A stretch of DNA of 58,579 bases. Source: DATDRS01 sp035291605. Its GTDB lineage: Bacteria > Chloroflexota > Anaerolineae > Anaerolineales > UBA6663. The stretch spans positions 1-58,579 of the forward strand of contig DATDRS010000172.1 of the NCBI GenBank assembly GCA_035291605.1, given 5' to 3'. Under the pieces are notes generated by a model that ran no database searches, was not told the origin of the DNA, and was given only the letters and a program-made list of their open reading frames with translations. This document shows, piece by piece, positions 8,433 through 17,482 of this stretch. Numbering within the stretch: the stretch's first letter is position 1; every line of letters starts with the position of its first letter. Both the position numbers and the translations under genes were made by a program.

Positions 8433-9572
8433 TCAAGGGATACGCAGATAGAGAGGCAGGTAGGCCAGTCCCGCAAGCCAGAACAGGGAGTACGTCAGCG
8501 CCCGCTTAGATTTGAGGTGGCCGCCGAAGAGAATGGAAGCCAGCACCAACCCGACCGCCAGGCGGGTCATGGCGAGCGGCTCCCGAAAAGTCGAAGACGG
8601 TGTGAACGGAATAAAACCGGCGTGCGCCGCGAGGGCCAGAACGGGCGGTGAAAAGTCGCCCGCCCACAATTGCTTCACTGAAGCCGCGATCCCCCCGAGA
8701 CTGGGCAGCACCGCCAGCGGGACGAGGATCACGGCCAGGATGCCCAGCGCGGCCAGGCTGATCTCGCCGATGCGCCACAACCCCATATAGGGGATCCACT
8801 CGAAGGGCGTGCCAAGGTAGCCGCCGGCGCCGAAGCCAAAACGACCAAACCACTGAAGCAGGAGGAACTGGAAAAGCGCAAAGGGTAGGAGTGAGACCGC
8901 AAAGGGGAGCCACGCTGAGCGCGGGCGGGGGCGCAGCGGCGTAGTGAAAGAGGCGGCTAGGCCGGAAGCCAGATAGGCCGCCAGAAAAACCCCGGCTGTC
9001 TCTTTGGCAAACATGGCTAACCCCAGCCACAGGGCAGACAGCCACAGGCGGTTGCGCTGGTGCGCCAGCGCGGCGCAGGCGACGAGGGTGTAACACAACG
9101 GCTCGTTCAGGTCCAGCCGCACGGCCATCACCAGGCCGGCCCACAGGCCGTAGGAGAGCGCATACCAGCGGCTGACGCCCTGCAAAACCAAGATGCGCTC
9201 CAGGAGAAAGGTCCCGGCGATCTGAGCCGCAAAATTGACCAGGACGAGCGTCCAGGGAACCAGGCCGGGCAGGCCAAAGGCGAACACGCGAGCCAGGAGA
9301 GGGTAGAGGATACGCTGATAACGATAAGCAGGAATATCCAGCTGCGCCGCCACAGAGGCCGGGTCCGGGTCGAGCGCAATGAGATAGGCAAACTGGCCGT
9401 CGTAGCCCAATTTCTCGCCCAGAGGCTGGCCGTCTCGGAAGCCGCCGCCAAGATAGACGAAAACCAACGGATCACCGCCAGCGCGAGCCAGGATGGAGCC
9501 GAGGTAAGCGCCAAGAAACAGGGCGACGATCAGCGTCGGGGTAAACCAGCGAGGGAGAGTCAGCTGAGACAA
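8433..9572 (-). CDS. Polytopic membrane protein, GT-C glycosyltransferase-like
   Basis: Protein of 379 residues with about nine to ten hydrophobic segments. The first extracytoplasmic loop contains GYDGQFAYLIALDPDP and IPAYRYQRILYPLLAR, a pattern I associate with uncharacterised membrane proteins close to lipid-linked mannosyltransferases. The acidic DG/QRILYP loop could hold catalytic residues, as in GT-C enzymes. Located 25 nt after a YfhO-family gene and 20 nt before the polyprenol-phosphate mannose synthase, consistent with use of a polyprenyl-phosphate sugar donor. Exact activity is not determined from sequence. Confidence 0.6.
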   Translation of the reverse strand: MSQLTLPRWFTPTLIVALFLGAYLGSILARAGGDPLVFVYLGGGFRDGQPLGEKLGYDGQFAYLIALDPDPASVAAQLDIPAYRYQRILYPLLARVFAFGLPGLVPWTLVLVNFAAQIAGTFLLERILVLQGVSRWYALSYGLWAGLVMAVRLDLNEPLCYTLVACAALAHQRNRLWLSALWLGLAMFAKETAGVFLAAYLASGLAASFTTPLRPRPRSAWLPFAVSLLPFALFQFLLLQWFGRFGFGAGGYLGTPFEWIPYMGLWRIGEISLAALGILAVILVPLAVLPSLGGIAASVKQLWAGDFSPPVLALAAHAGFIPFTPSSTFREPLAMTRLAVGLVLASILFGGHLKSKRALTYSLFWLAGLAYLPLYLRIP

Positions 9573-9597
9573 GGAGTATCCGTAACCGGCCGGAGAC

Positions 9598-12090
9598 TTA
9601 TGCGCTGCGCCGCCAAAGCCAGAGGGCAGCTACGCTCAGGATCAGCCAACTGGCAATGCTGATCCACAGGCCGACGTAAAACGAACGCGGCGCATAGCGG
9701 AATTCAAGTGTATGGTTGCCTGCCTCGGCCGGGACAGCACGGAAGGCGTAGTCAGCGTGCAGGAGCTTGGCGGGCTGTCCATCCACGAACACACACCAGC
9801 CCGGATAATAAGCATCCGAGAGGACAACCCAACCTGGCTGCTCCAACGAGGCGGTGATTGTAACGACGTTGGGAGAGGGTGTCAAAGAAACGCGGGAGCA
9901 CGGGGACGCGGGAGTGACGCCCGGATCGTCGGCCTCGAGGAGGACTTCCGAGGCCGGGTCGAAATTTGCATGGGCAAGGGCCGCCCGAGCGGCCTCGGCG
10001 TCCGCGACAATGCGGGCCGTATACACGACCCGGACGCGGCGAGGTTCGCCGGGGACGCGGTAAAACGTCGTTGCGCTCCCCTGCGCGATAGGCTCGAGGT
10101 CCAGGGGAACACTGCTCACGACGACGGCTACGTCCATGAGGCGCAGGAGATTGAGCGAGCGGGTGGCGCTGATGACTTCGACGAGTCCCGTGTAACGCGC
10201 GTTGAGGAGGGGGTCGAAGTTGCTCGCGGAGTATAGGCCGTCGAGCAAGGATACGTTGGGCAATTGCGACTCGCGGACGGCGTGAGCGAATTCCGGCGGG
10301 CCAAAGCTGGTGAAGGAGAGATAGCGCTCGAATTTGACGTTATACTCGTCGTCGGGGAACTGGAAGAGACGATGATCGCCGACGGCGGCTCTGAGGATCG
10401 CGCCGGAGGCGGTCGGCGCGCGATAGAGGTCGGGCGGCGCGCCGGGATTGAGGCCGTACCCGGCAAAAAGGAGGTCGGCGCAGAGGAAGAGGGCGACGGC
10501 GAGCTGCCACCACGTCGTAGACGAGTGCGCTGGCGCGCCGGTCATTTTGGGCTTGAGGAGCGAGAGGCTCGCGGCGATCAAAAGGCCGAAGCCACACAGG
10601 GCGACGGCGCGCGCCACGGTGTGCAGCTGCTGCATGAGTTTACCCGTCGCCGGCAGGGCGAGATCGGCGAATGCGCCGACGAGGACGATGGACACTGCCC
10701 CTGCCGCGCCCAGGCGCGTCCAATAGAGGGCTCGGCGCTGCGGCGGTTCCCAGCGGTCTGCGGCGAGGCCGGCGAGGAGCGCCAGCGCAAACACGAACCA
10801 AATCATCATGCGCGCCGGGGCCTGAAAGAGATTGAAGGTCGGTACGTATTTGTAGAAAAAGGGGAAGATTGGCGTGTTGCGCCCAAGGGCAAGGAGTAGG
10901 GCGGCGAGGAGGGTGAGAGTAAGAAAGTATACGAGCGCGCGGGCGTGCCCATGTCCAGGTGTGGATGACGGAGGGTCAGCCTGATCGGGTGACAGGGCGG
11001 CGGGGTGAAGGGGCGCCCGCGCAGTCCGGCGGTGGTAGCCGGAGAGGATGGTTTGGGAGATCAGACTGACAGCCAGGAGGAAAGGCAGGAGGCCCACGTA
11101 GACCGCGTCCTCCCAGTAGTTGCCGTAGCCGTAGAACCAGCCTCGCGCCGGGTTGCCGAGGAGATCGGGCGCGAGCAGGGTGAGCACGCGCCACGGCGAG
11201 AAGGAATACGTAACGACAAATTCATACTCCGCCGATGCGGCGCGCGAGGATTGCTGCAGCAGCTCGGCGGTGGGCAGGAGCTGGAGGGCGGCGAGGAGTA
11301 AGGCAAACGCGACCGCCAGGCCGACGAGCAGCAGCGGAGACAGAAATGTGACGGGGCGCTGGGATGTCCGGGGGAGTGGGTACGTGCGTAAGTGGGTGAT
11401 CACTCTCCACAGAACCCACGCGATCAGGAGGAGCAGGGTATACCACGCCGTTTGGGCGTGACCGGCCAGGAGCTGAAGGGAGAGGCAAAGGGAGAGCAGA
11501 AGAGCGCGTTTGAGGAGATTAGAGCTTAGAGATTGGGGGGAGAGAAGCCGGTCTCCAGCCCAGATGATCCACGGCAGCCAGGCGGCGGCGGCGTTAATGC
11601 TGATGAACCCAGCGCGGGCGACGAGATATTGCGATGCCCCGAAAGCCAGACCGGCCACAACCTGCCCCAAGGAGCGCAACCCCAGAGCGCGGGAAAGCGT
11701 GACCATCCCGGTCCCGGCCCAGATGAGGTGCAGGGCGGCCAGCCAGCCAAGCGAATAGTCGAGGGGCAGGAGCAGCGAAATCCAGTTGGGCGGGTAGAAA
11801 ACCGCCGACTGATGATTGGCGATGAGCGGTGCGCCGTTGCCGAGATACGGATTCCACAAGGGCAGGTGGCCGGAGCGAATGGCGTCGAGCGCGAACCGCC
11901 GCCACGGGTAGAACTGGAGAAGCGGCGTGCCCCAGTACATGACCTGCCGGCCTAGAAGGAAGGGCGCGAAGAGAAGCAGGGGTGTGAGAGTGACAAAGAG
12001 GTAGGGCCAGTCACGCTTCAAGTTGAACCATTGAAAGGGTGACCACGTGCCAGGGCGCGGGGAGGAGGCAGCCTCAGGAGGCCTATTCAC
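9598..12090 (-). CDS. YfhO-family polytopic membrane protein (first copy)
   Basis: Protein of about 830 residues with a dozen or more transmembrane helices and a C-terminal extracytoplasmic domain ending in a membrane helix. Diagnostic parts are WGTPLLQFYPWRRF, LPLWNPYLGNGAPLIANHQS, FYPPNW and the C-terminal YPGWCVFVDGQPAKLL with HTLEFRYAP. YfhO proteins are linked to glycosylation of envelope polymers. The GTG start at 12090 overlaps the stop of the upstream gene (GTGA), so I shortened the much longer open frame. Two loops (near 11342-11400 and 11512-11545) are coded by low-complexity repeat-like DNA (see findings). A paralogue lies at 13664-15799. Confidence 0.8.
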   Translation of the reverse strand: MNRPPEAASSPRPGTWSPFQWFNLKRDWPYLFVTLTPLLLFAPFLLGRQVMYWGTPLLQFYPWRRFALDAIRSGHLPLWNPYLGNGAPLIANHQSAVFYPPNWISLLLPLDYSLGWLAALHLIWAGTGMVTLSRALGLRSLGQVVAGLAFGASQYLVARAGFISINAAAAWLPWIIWAGDRLLSPQSLSSNLLKRALLLSLCLSLQLLAGHAQTAWYTLLLLIAWVLWRVITHLRTYPLPRTSQRPVTFLSPLLLVGLAVAFALLLAALQLLPTAELLQQSSRAASAEYEFVVTYSFSPWRVLTLLAPDLLGNPARGWFYGYGNYWEDAVYVGLLPFLLAVSLISQTILSGYHRRTARAPLHPAALSPDQADPPSSTPGHGHARALVYFLTLTLLAALLLALGRNTPIFPFFYKYVPTFNLFQAPARMMIWFVFALALLAGLAADRWEPPQRRALYWTRLGAAGAVSIVLVGAFADLALPATGKLMQQLHTVARAVALCGFGLLIAASLSLLKPKMTGAPAHSSTTWWQLAVALFLCADLLFAGYGLNPGAPPDLYRAPTASGAILRAAVGDHRLFQFPDDEYNVKFERYLSFTSFGPPEFAHAVRESQLPNVSLLDGLYSASNFDPLLNARYTGLVEVISATRSLNLLRLMDVAVVVSSVPLDLEPIAQGSATTFYRVPGEPRRVRVVYTARIVADAEAARAALAHANFDPASEVLLEADDPGVTPASPCSRVSLTPSPNVVTITASLEQPGWVVLSDAYYPGWCVFVDGQPAKLLHADYAFRAVPAEAGNHTLEFRYAPRSFYVGLWISIASWLILSVAALWLWRRSA

Positions 12091-13682
12091 GGAATAGCGG
12101 TGTAGATCGAATAATCCCCGGCAGAAAATTGCCAGCGAAGGTAATCCGCGGCCTCCGGGTTGAAATCGCCGAGGGCGCGTTCGGGCGGGCCGAAGATGAC
12201 ATAGGCGATGCGTCCATCCGCCAGCAAAGCGCGGCGCTCCGACTCGCTGGTCGCCGACTGGTAGAACGCAGCGACGCGCGGTTCTTTGGCGGCGAGGAAC
12301 ACCGTCTCCGGCCCATGGCCGATGTAGGCGACCAGCGGGGTGTAGGCCGGGAGAGCGTTGCCTGTGGTAAACGAACTGAGCACAACCTGTCCCGGTTGAG
12401 CGTGATCGGCCAGCCAGGCGAAAGCGGCAAGTTTGTCGGCCGGATGGAAAACCGGCTCGGCCAGTTGCCGCGCGGCGCCCAGCCCTCCCACCCACAGCAT
12501 GGCCGAGGTCGGCAGGGCCAGGACGAAAACCGGGAGCAGCATCCAGCGCCGGAAGCGGCGCAAGCTGACTGTCAGGCCCAGCACCGCCAGCGTGACTAAG
12601 GGCAATTGAAAGCCCTCGACCAACCGGCGCTGCGTCGAAACCGGCGCATAGATGAGGAAGGGAACCGCCAGCGCCCACCCGCCGACGAAGTGCGCAAGAC
12701 TAGGATGGCGGCGCGCGAGGACGCGCCAGCCCAGGATCGCCGGGAGCAGCCAGACACCGTAACCAAAGAGATAATGGAGGGGATGCGGTGATGGCAAAAT
12801 GTTTTGCGCCCCCCATTGCCTTACAAGCGGGTCGGCGAAGAACACATAGATGGTGTAGAGCACAAGCGGGGAGGAAAGCGACACACCGAGGAGAAAGGTA
12901 CTGAGCCATGCGCGATGCGGGATAGGTGACGCGTGACGTGTGGAGGGTAAGACGTGGCGGCGCAAGGGCATCCGTTGTGCCATAGCGGTATGCGCGGCCA
13001 TCACAGCCCACGCGACGAGAACAAAGAGCGGTTGGATGAATCCCAGGCCCAGCAGGGCCAACCCGGCGAGCACGCCCCGGCCGCGCAGGTAGGCCAGCAG
13101 ACCGAGCAGAAAAAAACAACGCGCGGCGGCAAGGTGGGGCAGCGTATAAAGGATGAGAAAAGTGTAAGCTTCGGGCGAATAGAAATCCACGGGGAGCGAG
13201 TTAAACAGATTCCCCTGGCCCACAAGGACGAGCAGCCAGCCGAGGCCGCCGCCCAGCGCAACCAGCCCCAGCGCCAAACGGCGTTGACGGACATGGGGCA
13301 GAAACTCGGACAAGAACAGGTAGGAGACGAGGAGGAGGGTAAAACCGAAAACAATGCGCGCGAGGTGATAAGCCGCTGCTTGCGCGTCGTGATCCGGCCC
13401 GGCTAGCTTCCCGAGCAGGAGGTAAAAGGAGTAGATCAAGACCCCGCGCTGCGGCTCCGACGAGTAGGGCAGAGTGAACAACCACGCGCCGCGCGCCCCC
13501 TGCGCCATCTTGGCGATATACGAGTTGCCATCTTCCACGGCGATGAGAAAACCGCTGAAGCGCCAGGTGCCCGTCTGAGACGCAAAGCCCACCAGGTAAG
13601 GCGCCGAGGTCAGCGCCATCACCACTGCCGCAAATCCCGCCGCCCACAGCCCTTCGCGCCGTGTTATTTTCCCCATCGCCAC
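12087..13682 (-). CDS. Polytopic membrane protein, GT-C-like (first paralogue)
   Basis: Protein of about 531 residues (second Met at 13676) with roughly ten transmembrane helices. The first loop has EDGNSYIAKMAQGARGAWLF followed by TLPYSSEPQRGVLIYSFYLLLG, which closely matches the equivalent loop of the gene at 15789-17393 (DGASYLAKMREGWRGEWLF and PYTAQPGPGVFIYTYYLSLG). The C-terminal soluble part (AFAWLADHAQPGQVVLSS, AYVIFGPPERALGDF) is also shared with that paralogue. The acidic first loop fits a GT-C-type transferase, but no family name can be asserted. Overlaps the upstream YfhO gene by 19 nt and the downstream YfhO gene by 4 nt (GTGA). Confidence 0.65.
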   Translation of the reverse strand: MAMGKITRREGLWAAGFAAVVMALTSAPYLVGFASQTGTWRFSGFLIAVEDGNSYIAKMAQGARGAWLFTLPYSSEPQRGVLIYSFYLLLGKLAGPDHDAQAAAYHLARIVFGFTLLLVSYLFLSEFLPHVRQRRLALGLVALGGGLGWLLVLVGQGNLFNSLPVDFYSPEAYTFLILYTLPHLAAARCFFLLGLLAYLRGRGVLAGLALLGLGFIQPLFVLVAWAVMAAHTAMAQRMPLRRHVLPSTRHASPIPHRAWLSTFLLGVSLSSPLVLYTIYVFFADPLVRQWGAQNILPSPHPLHYLFGYGVWLLPAILGWRVLARRHPSLAHFVGGWALAVPFLIYAPVSTQRRLVEGFQLPLVTLAVLGLTVSLRRFRRWMLLPVFVLALPTSAMLWVGGLGAARQLAEPVFHPADKLAAFAWLADHAQPGQVVLSSFTTGNALPAYTPLVAYIGHGPETVFLAAKEPRVAAFYQSATSESERRALLADGRIAYVIFGPPERALGDFNPEAADYLRWQFSAGDYSIYTAIP

Positions 13683-15799
13683 AATCCGATCAGCGCGATC
13701 AAACCCAGCAAAGAAATCGCCGCGCCCACGTACACCGTCAGCGGATGAAACTCAAAGATGACCTCGTGCTCGCCCGATGCCAGGACGACGCTTCGCAAGA
13801 GGCCTCCCGCCATCTCAATGGGTTGACCGACCCCATCCACCCACACCTGCCAGCCGGGGTATATGACCTCGCTGAGGATGAGCCGTCCCGGCCCTGCGGC
13901 GCGAAGCTCAACGCGATTCGGGGACAAGAATTGAATCTCGGCCCGATCCGCCTCGACCCCGGCTAGAGAAGTTGCAGGTGAGTTATTGAGAGAGACTTCG
14001 GACGCGGGCGTTATCACCCCCGCCCGCGCGACCGCCTGGACATTCTCGTACACCCGCGTGCGCCCATAGATTTGCGCGAGGCTCAACCCAGGCGCGGTCA
14101 GCGGAAATTCAGCGGCGACGTATTTCACGTTGAGGAGACCTAACAGCCTCGCGTCCGGCGCAGCCTCGGCGTTGGCCGTGGCTAAGTCAACCGGGGCTTC
14201 GGGAGTCTCCGCCTCGAAGGCGGGGAGAGTGACGCTGTAGCTAGAAGCGTGAACGCCGCTGGCGGATTCGATGAACTTCACTGAGGCGGCTAACTGGAGC
14301 GGATTGACGCCATCCACGTGCTGCAAGCCGTCTCCGGGGGGGAGGCTGTAGGAGGGCGAATAGACGCGAAACAGGCCGGGCTGCGCGGCAATCCACTCGG
14401 CGGCGGGCACGCGGGCAGGCCGGGGGCGGGCGACGAGGAGCGTGCTGTCTACGCGGAGGAGATCGAGGGCGGTGAGGAGGCAGAGGAGAGGCAACAGGTA
14501 GGAGACAAAGTATGTCAGCGAGGGGCGTGCATAGCGCTGGGCAAGGCGAGGCAGGAGATCAGAGATTAGAGATTGCGCGCCGTGGGCGGCGAGGAGGCAC
14601 ACGCCAAAAGCAACGATGAACCAGGCGCGCGGAGGAACGCGGAGGAACCCGAGGCCGGGGAGCAGGCGAAACAGGAGCGGGAAGAAGCCGAAGTTAGCCC
14701 CAAGTGAAAAAGCGACGGCGCAGAGCACTACGGCGGCCCAAAACAGCTTTCCCCGGCTGAGGCCGAGAAACGAGAGCAGTAAAGGGACCACTCCGAGATA
14801 GGTCATCCATTCGTAAAAGCCGCCGAGGTCAGGGATGACGAGGCCAAGAAGATAAGGGTAAGGAGGCAGCGAGAGCACCGCGGCCTCGGCCAGGGTGAGC
14901 GCGCTGCGGTTAGAGTAGCTAAGGAACTCGGCCAGCGGGAGCGCGAGGACGGCGCTGAGGGAAAGGAAAATGCCGCCGAAAGCAAGCGCCGGCCCAACGG
15001 CAAAGAATAGACGGGTGGATTGCTTTGTCGCTTCGCTCCTCGCAATGACGTTTGTCAACGGCCGGGGTGGCGGACCGCTGTGCGCGAGCACTCTCGAGAG
15101 TAACACAAGCCAATACGCTGCGCCCAGCCCTCCCGCATAAAATGCCCAGCGCACGTCAGCGAGGAAGATGAGGGCGAGGGAAGCTCCCGCTAAAGCGCCG
15201 TGCTTCAGCCCGCCGCCGCTCGCAGCGCGTTTGACGGCCAACATGAGCCACGGCGTCCACGAGACCGCGCAGACGAGCGAGACGTGTCCTGCGCCGAGGT
15301 GGGCGATTAGCTTGGGCGTGCCGCAAAAGGCGAGGCCGCCGAGGAACGCCGGGCCGGGCGGCAAACCCTCGTCGCGCAAAAGACGATAGAGGCCGTAACC
15401 CGCCCAGGCCACATGCAGCGCGAGAAGAAGATTAAAAGCAAAAGGCAGAGGCAGGCTTCCCACCAGCAGCAGCCAGCCGGGCGGATACCACATGCCGGCG
15501 AGCGGATCGGCGGCGAAAGGCTGCCCGGCAAACATTTGCGCGTTCCAGAGGGGGAGCTGCCCATAGCGCGCGAGCGAGTCGCGCACGTACTCGGCGTTGG
15601 GCAGATGGGTGATGAGCAAATCGGTGAACTCGGATTTCGGCGGAAAAGCAATGAAATTGGGATGGAGACTGAGAGGCCACAGATAAAGAAGCGCCAGGAG
15701 GAAGAAAGAAGGAAGGATCAACCGGGTGACGAGTGACGGGCGGCGGGCGGCAGGCGGCGATATGCGATCCCCCATACGCGATAAGCGATCAGCGCCCAT
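13664..15799 (-). CDS. YfhO-family polytopic membrane protein (second copy)
   Basis: About 711 residues from the ATG at 15799, which overlaps the upstream stop by 11 nt; ATG at 15775 is an alternative. Conserved YfhO parts are PKSEFTDLLITHLPNAEYV, GQLPLWNAQMFAGQPFAADP, MWYPPGWLLL and the C-terminal YPGWQVWVDGVGQPIEMAGG followed by HEVIFEFHPLTVYVG and a last helix. Function is inferred as envelope polysaccharide or teichoic-acid-like glycosylation. Odd feature: bases 15017-15050 are a copy of a widespread short bacterial repeat translated in frame as VIARSEATKQS within a loop. A second repeat-like stretch lies near 14558-14580. Together with the genes at 12087 and 15789 it forms a duplicated pair. 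Confidence 0.8.
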   Translation of the reverse strand: MGADRLSRMGDRISPPAARRPSLVTRLILPSFFLLALLYLWPLSLHPNFIAFPPKSEFTDLLITHLPNAEYVRDSLARYGQLPLWNAQMFAGQPFAADPLAGMWYPPGWLLLVGSLPLPFAFNLLLALHVAWAGYGLYRLLRDEGLPPGPAFLGGLAFCGTPKLIAHLGAGHVSLVCAVSWTPWLMLAVKRAASGGGLKHGALAGASLALIFLADVRWAFYAGGLGAAYWLVLLSRVLAHSGPPPRPLTNVIARSEATKQSTRLFFAVGPALAFGGIFLSLSAVLALPLAEFLSYSNRSALTLAEAAVLSLPPYPYLLGLVIPDLGGFYEWMTYLGVVPLLLSFLGLSRGKLFWAAVVLCAVAFSLGANFGFFPLLFRLLPGLGFLRVPPRAWFIVAFGVCLLAAHGAQSLISDLLPRLAQRYARPSLTYFVSYLLPLLCLLTALDLLRVDSTLLVARPRPARVPAAEWIAAQPGLFRVYSPSYSLPPGDGLQHVDGVNPLQLAASVKFIESASGVHASSYSVTLPAFEAETPEAPVDLATANAEAAPDARLLGLLNVKYVAAEFPLTAPGLSLAQIYGRTRVYENVQAVARAGVITPASEVSLNNSPATSLAGVEADRAEIQFLSPNRVELRAAGPGRLILSEVIYPGWQVWVDGVGQPIEMAGGLLRSVVLASGEHEVIFEFHPLTVYVGAAISLLGLIALIGLWRWGK
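15017..15050 (-). repeat. REP-like element inserted in frame in the second YfhO gene
   Basis: On the minus strand this reads CGTCATTGCGAGGAGCGAAG followed by CGACAAAGCAATCC, with ATTGC/GCAAT at the ends. From memory, this short repeat is dispersed in many unrelated bacterial genomes and gives the translated string VIARSEATKQS. It keeps the YfhO reading frame open. Confidence 0.75.
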
Positions 15800-17393
15800 A
15801 GATGACGACCTCGCCCTGCTGAAAGACCACGCGCCAGCCAGCCAACTGGGGCAGGGATCCCAACCTGGCTTCGCGGGGGCCGTAGAAGACATAGTCCACG
15901 GGATATGCCGTGAAGAAGGTCTCCGGCGCAATCCGCCCGCCGTAGAAATCCTCGACAGCCTGCTTCTGCGCTTTCGCGTCTATCGTCTCAAAATCGTGCC
16001 CGTAGATGACGCGCGCGTCGGTGCGAGCGGGGATGAACAACCCGGTCGCCGGCCCGGCGAGGACGAGTGACCCCGGCGCGGCGTTCGCCTCCAGCCATGC
16101 CATCGCCGCCGCCTCCTCGCGGGCGAGGAAAATCTCGGGCGCGTGTTTCTGAATAGCGACGAAAGTCGAGAGACCGATGAGCAGGTTGCCGGTCAGCGCC
16201 CCGATGGCGAACAGACCTAATACCAGAAGTCGTCCCAGGCGGGCCAGGCGCGGCCAAATCACATCGCCGAACCCGATGCCGGCCAGAAGGCTGATCGGCA
16301 TCCACAAGCCCAGTGAGAGGCGGCGCTGCAGCGCAAAAGGGGCGTAGAGCGCCAGCACCGTCAGGCCGAACCAGAAGAGCAGAAGCACATCGTGCGGCCA
16401 GCGCCGCCGCAGGGCCAGGTTGATCCCGGGCAGCGCGAGGAGGAGCGGCAGGCCGCCCGAGATCAGCGCATCCCAGGTGGGAGGCGAGGGCGTGAGGTTT
16501 TGCGCGTTCCAGACGCGCAACACCGGATGTGCGGCCGCAATCCAGTAATCGTAGATTAACCACGGGAGTGCGAAGGCTGCCACTACCAAGGGCGGGAGGA
16601 GATCTATCCAGATCAGGGTGTGGCTTGAGGTAATGCGCCACAGCGTCAACGCGCCAAGCACGAGACCAACCGTGATCAGGGCTAACGGCTGGGTCTGAGC
16701 CATGAGGGTCACGGCCACCGCGGTCAAGGTGAGCCGCCGCGCCGAAGGGGGTGAATCCGCGAGGCCAGGGAGAGTCCACTCAAAGACCCATAACATGAGG
16801 GCGGCTGTGATACAAAAATGGGAACTGGCAAAGAGGGAGAGGAAAGGAATCAGCTCTGCCACCCACAGATCGGAAGTGACGACGCCTGGAGGTTCGGGCA
16901 GCCAGGGGAACAGTGTACGCAGGATAAAATAGAGCCAGCCGAGGCCAGAGGTGAGCGAGAAGAACAGCCAGACGGCGAGGCGGCGAGGCGGCTCAAAGAA
17001 GCGAGCCACGAAGTGATAGGCGCTGAGGAGCAGGGCCAGGCCGCCGAGGGCGCGCACGAGGTGATAAACCAGCTCGATGCCTGCGCCGGTCCAGCGCGCG
17101 ATGTGGCCGAGAGACAGATAATAGGTGTAGATGAAGACACCGGGGCCAGGCTGCGCGGTATACGGCAGGGTGAACAGCCATTCGCCGCGCCAGCCCTCGC
17201 GCATCTTGGCGAGATACGAGGCGCCGTCAATCGGATTGAACAGGATGCCGCCAAAGACGTGCGAGGTTGGCGTCGCGTAAGCCAGCCAATACAGGGAATT
17301 AATGCCGAGCAGAATCAGCGTGGAAAGAACGACGACGCGCCCCCATTCGGCAGGGCGGATGTGCGCAGCAGCGGGGAGATCCGATAATTGCAT
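15789..17393 (-). CDS. Polytopic membrane protein, GT-C-like (second paralogue)
   Basis: About 534 residues from ATG 17393, roughly ten transmembrane helices. Start chosen because a TACAAT -10 box lies 7 nt upstream, as for other apparent leaderless genes here; a longer frame to 17462 would run across that promoter. First-loop signature DGASYLAKMREGWRGEWLF and a C-terminal soluble segment (AMAWLEANAAPGSLVLAGPA, DYVFYGPREARLGSLPQLAG) match the gene at 12087. That C-terminal domain is like those of membrane proteins that bind an acceptor or polyprenyl-sugar, but this is an inference. First gene of the long leftward unit; overlaps the second YfhO gene by 11 nt. Confidence 0.65.
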   Translation of the reverse strand: MQLSDLPAAAHIRPAEWGRVVVLSTLILLGINSLYWLAYATPTSHVFGGILFNPIDGASYLAKMREGWRGEWLFTLPYTAQPGPGVFIYTYYLSLGHIARWTGAGIELVYHLVRALGGLALLLSAYHFVARFFEPPRRLAVWLFFSLTSGLGWLYFILRTLFPWLPEPPGVVTSDLWVAELIPFLSLFASSHFCITAALMLWVFEWTLPGLADSPPSARRLTLTAVAVTLMAQTQPLALITVGLVLGALTLWRITSSHTLIWIDLLPPLVVAAFALPWLIYDYWIAAAHPVLRVWNAQNLTPSPPTWDALISGGLPLLLALPGINLALRRRWPHDVLLLFWFGLTVLALYAPFALQRRLSLGLWMPISLLAGIGFGDVIWPRLARLGRLLVLGLFAIGALTGNLLIGLSTFVAIQKHAPEIFLAREEAAAMAWLEANAAPGSLVLAGPATGLFIPARTDARVIYGHDFETIDAKAQKQAVEDFYGGRIAPETFFTAYPVDYVFYGPREARLGSLPQLAGWRVVFQQGEVVIYGR

Positions 17394-17400
17394 CGGGTGT

Positions 17401-17406
17401 ATTGTA
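17401..17406 (-). promoter_or_regulatory. -10 box (TACAAT) for the leftward envelope operon
   Basis: TACAAT on the minus strand ends 7 nt before ATG 17393, so transcription would begin at or next to the start codon (leaderless). No good -35 is visible. Confidence 0.45.
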
Positions 17407-17445
17407 CACGGATCACACAGACGGAGATGCAGGCGGCGCGAGGAC

Positions 17446-17474
17446 TTGGGGTTTTCGCGCATCTTGCCTATAAT
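17446..17474 (+). promoter_or_regulatory. Promoter for the zinc-ribbon/NACHT genes
   Basis: TTGGGG (17446-17451), 17 nt, TATAAT (17469-17474). The -10 ends 8 nt before ATG 17483, with no ribosome binding site between, which indicates a leaderless mRNA. It is divergent from the -10 at 17401. Confidence 0.6.
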
Positions 17475-17482
17475 CCCCGACT

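Noticed and set aside
12091..12678. 196-residue N-terminal extension of the first YfhO gene
   Set aside because: Overlaps the full C-terminal coding part of the GT-C-like gene in another frame; composition is Gly/Arg/Pro shadow sequence, and a GTGA start fits at 12090.
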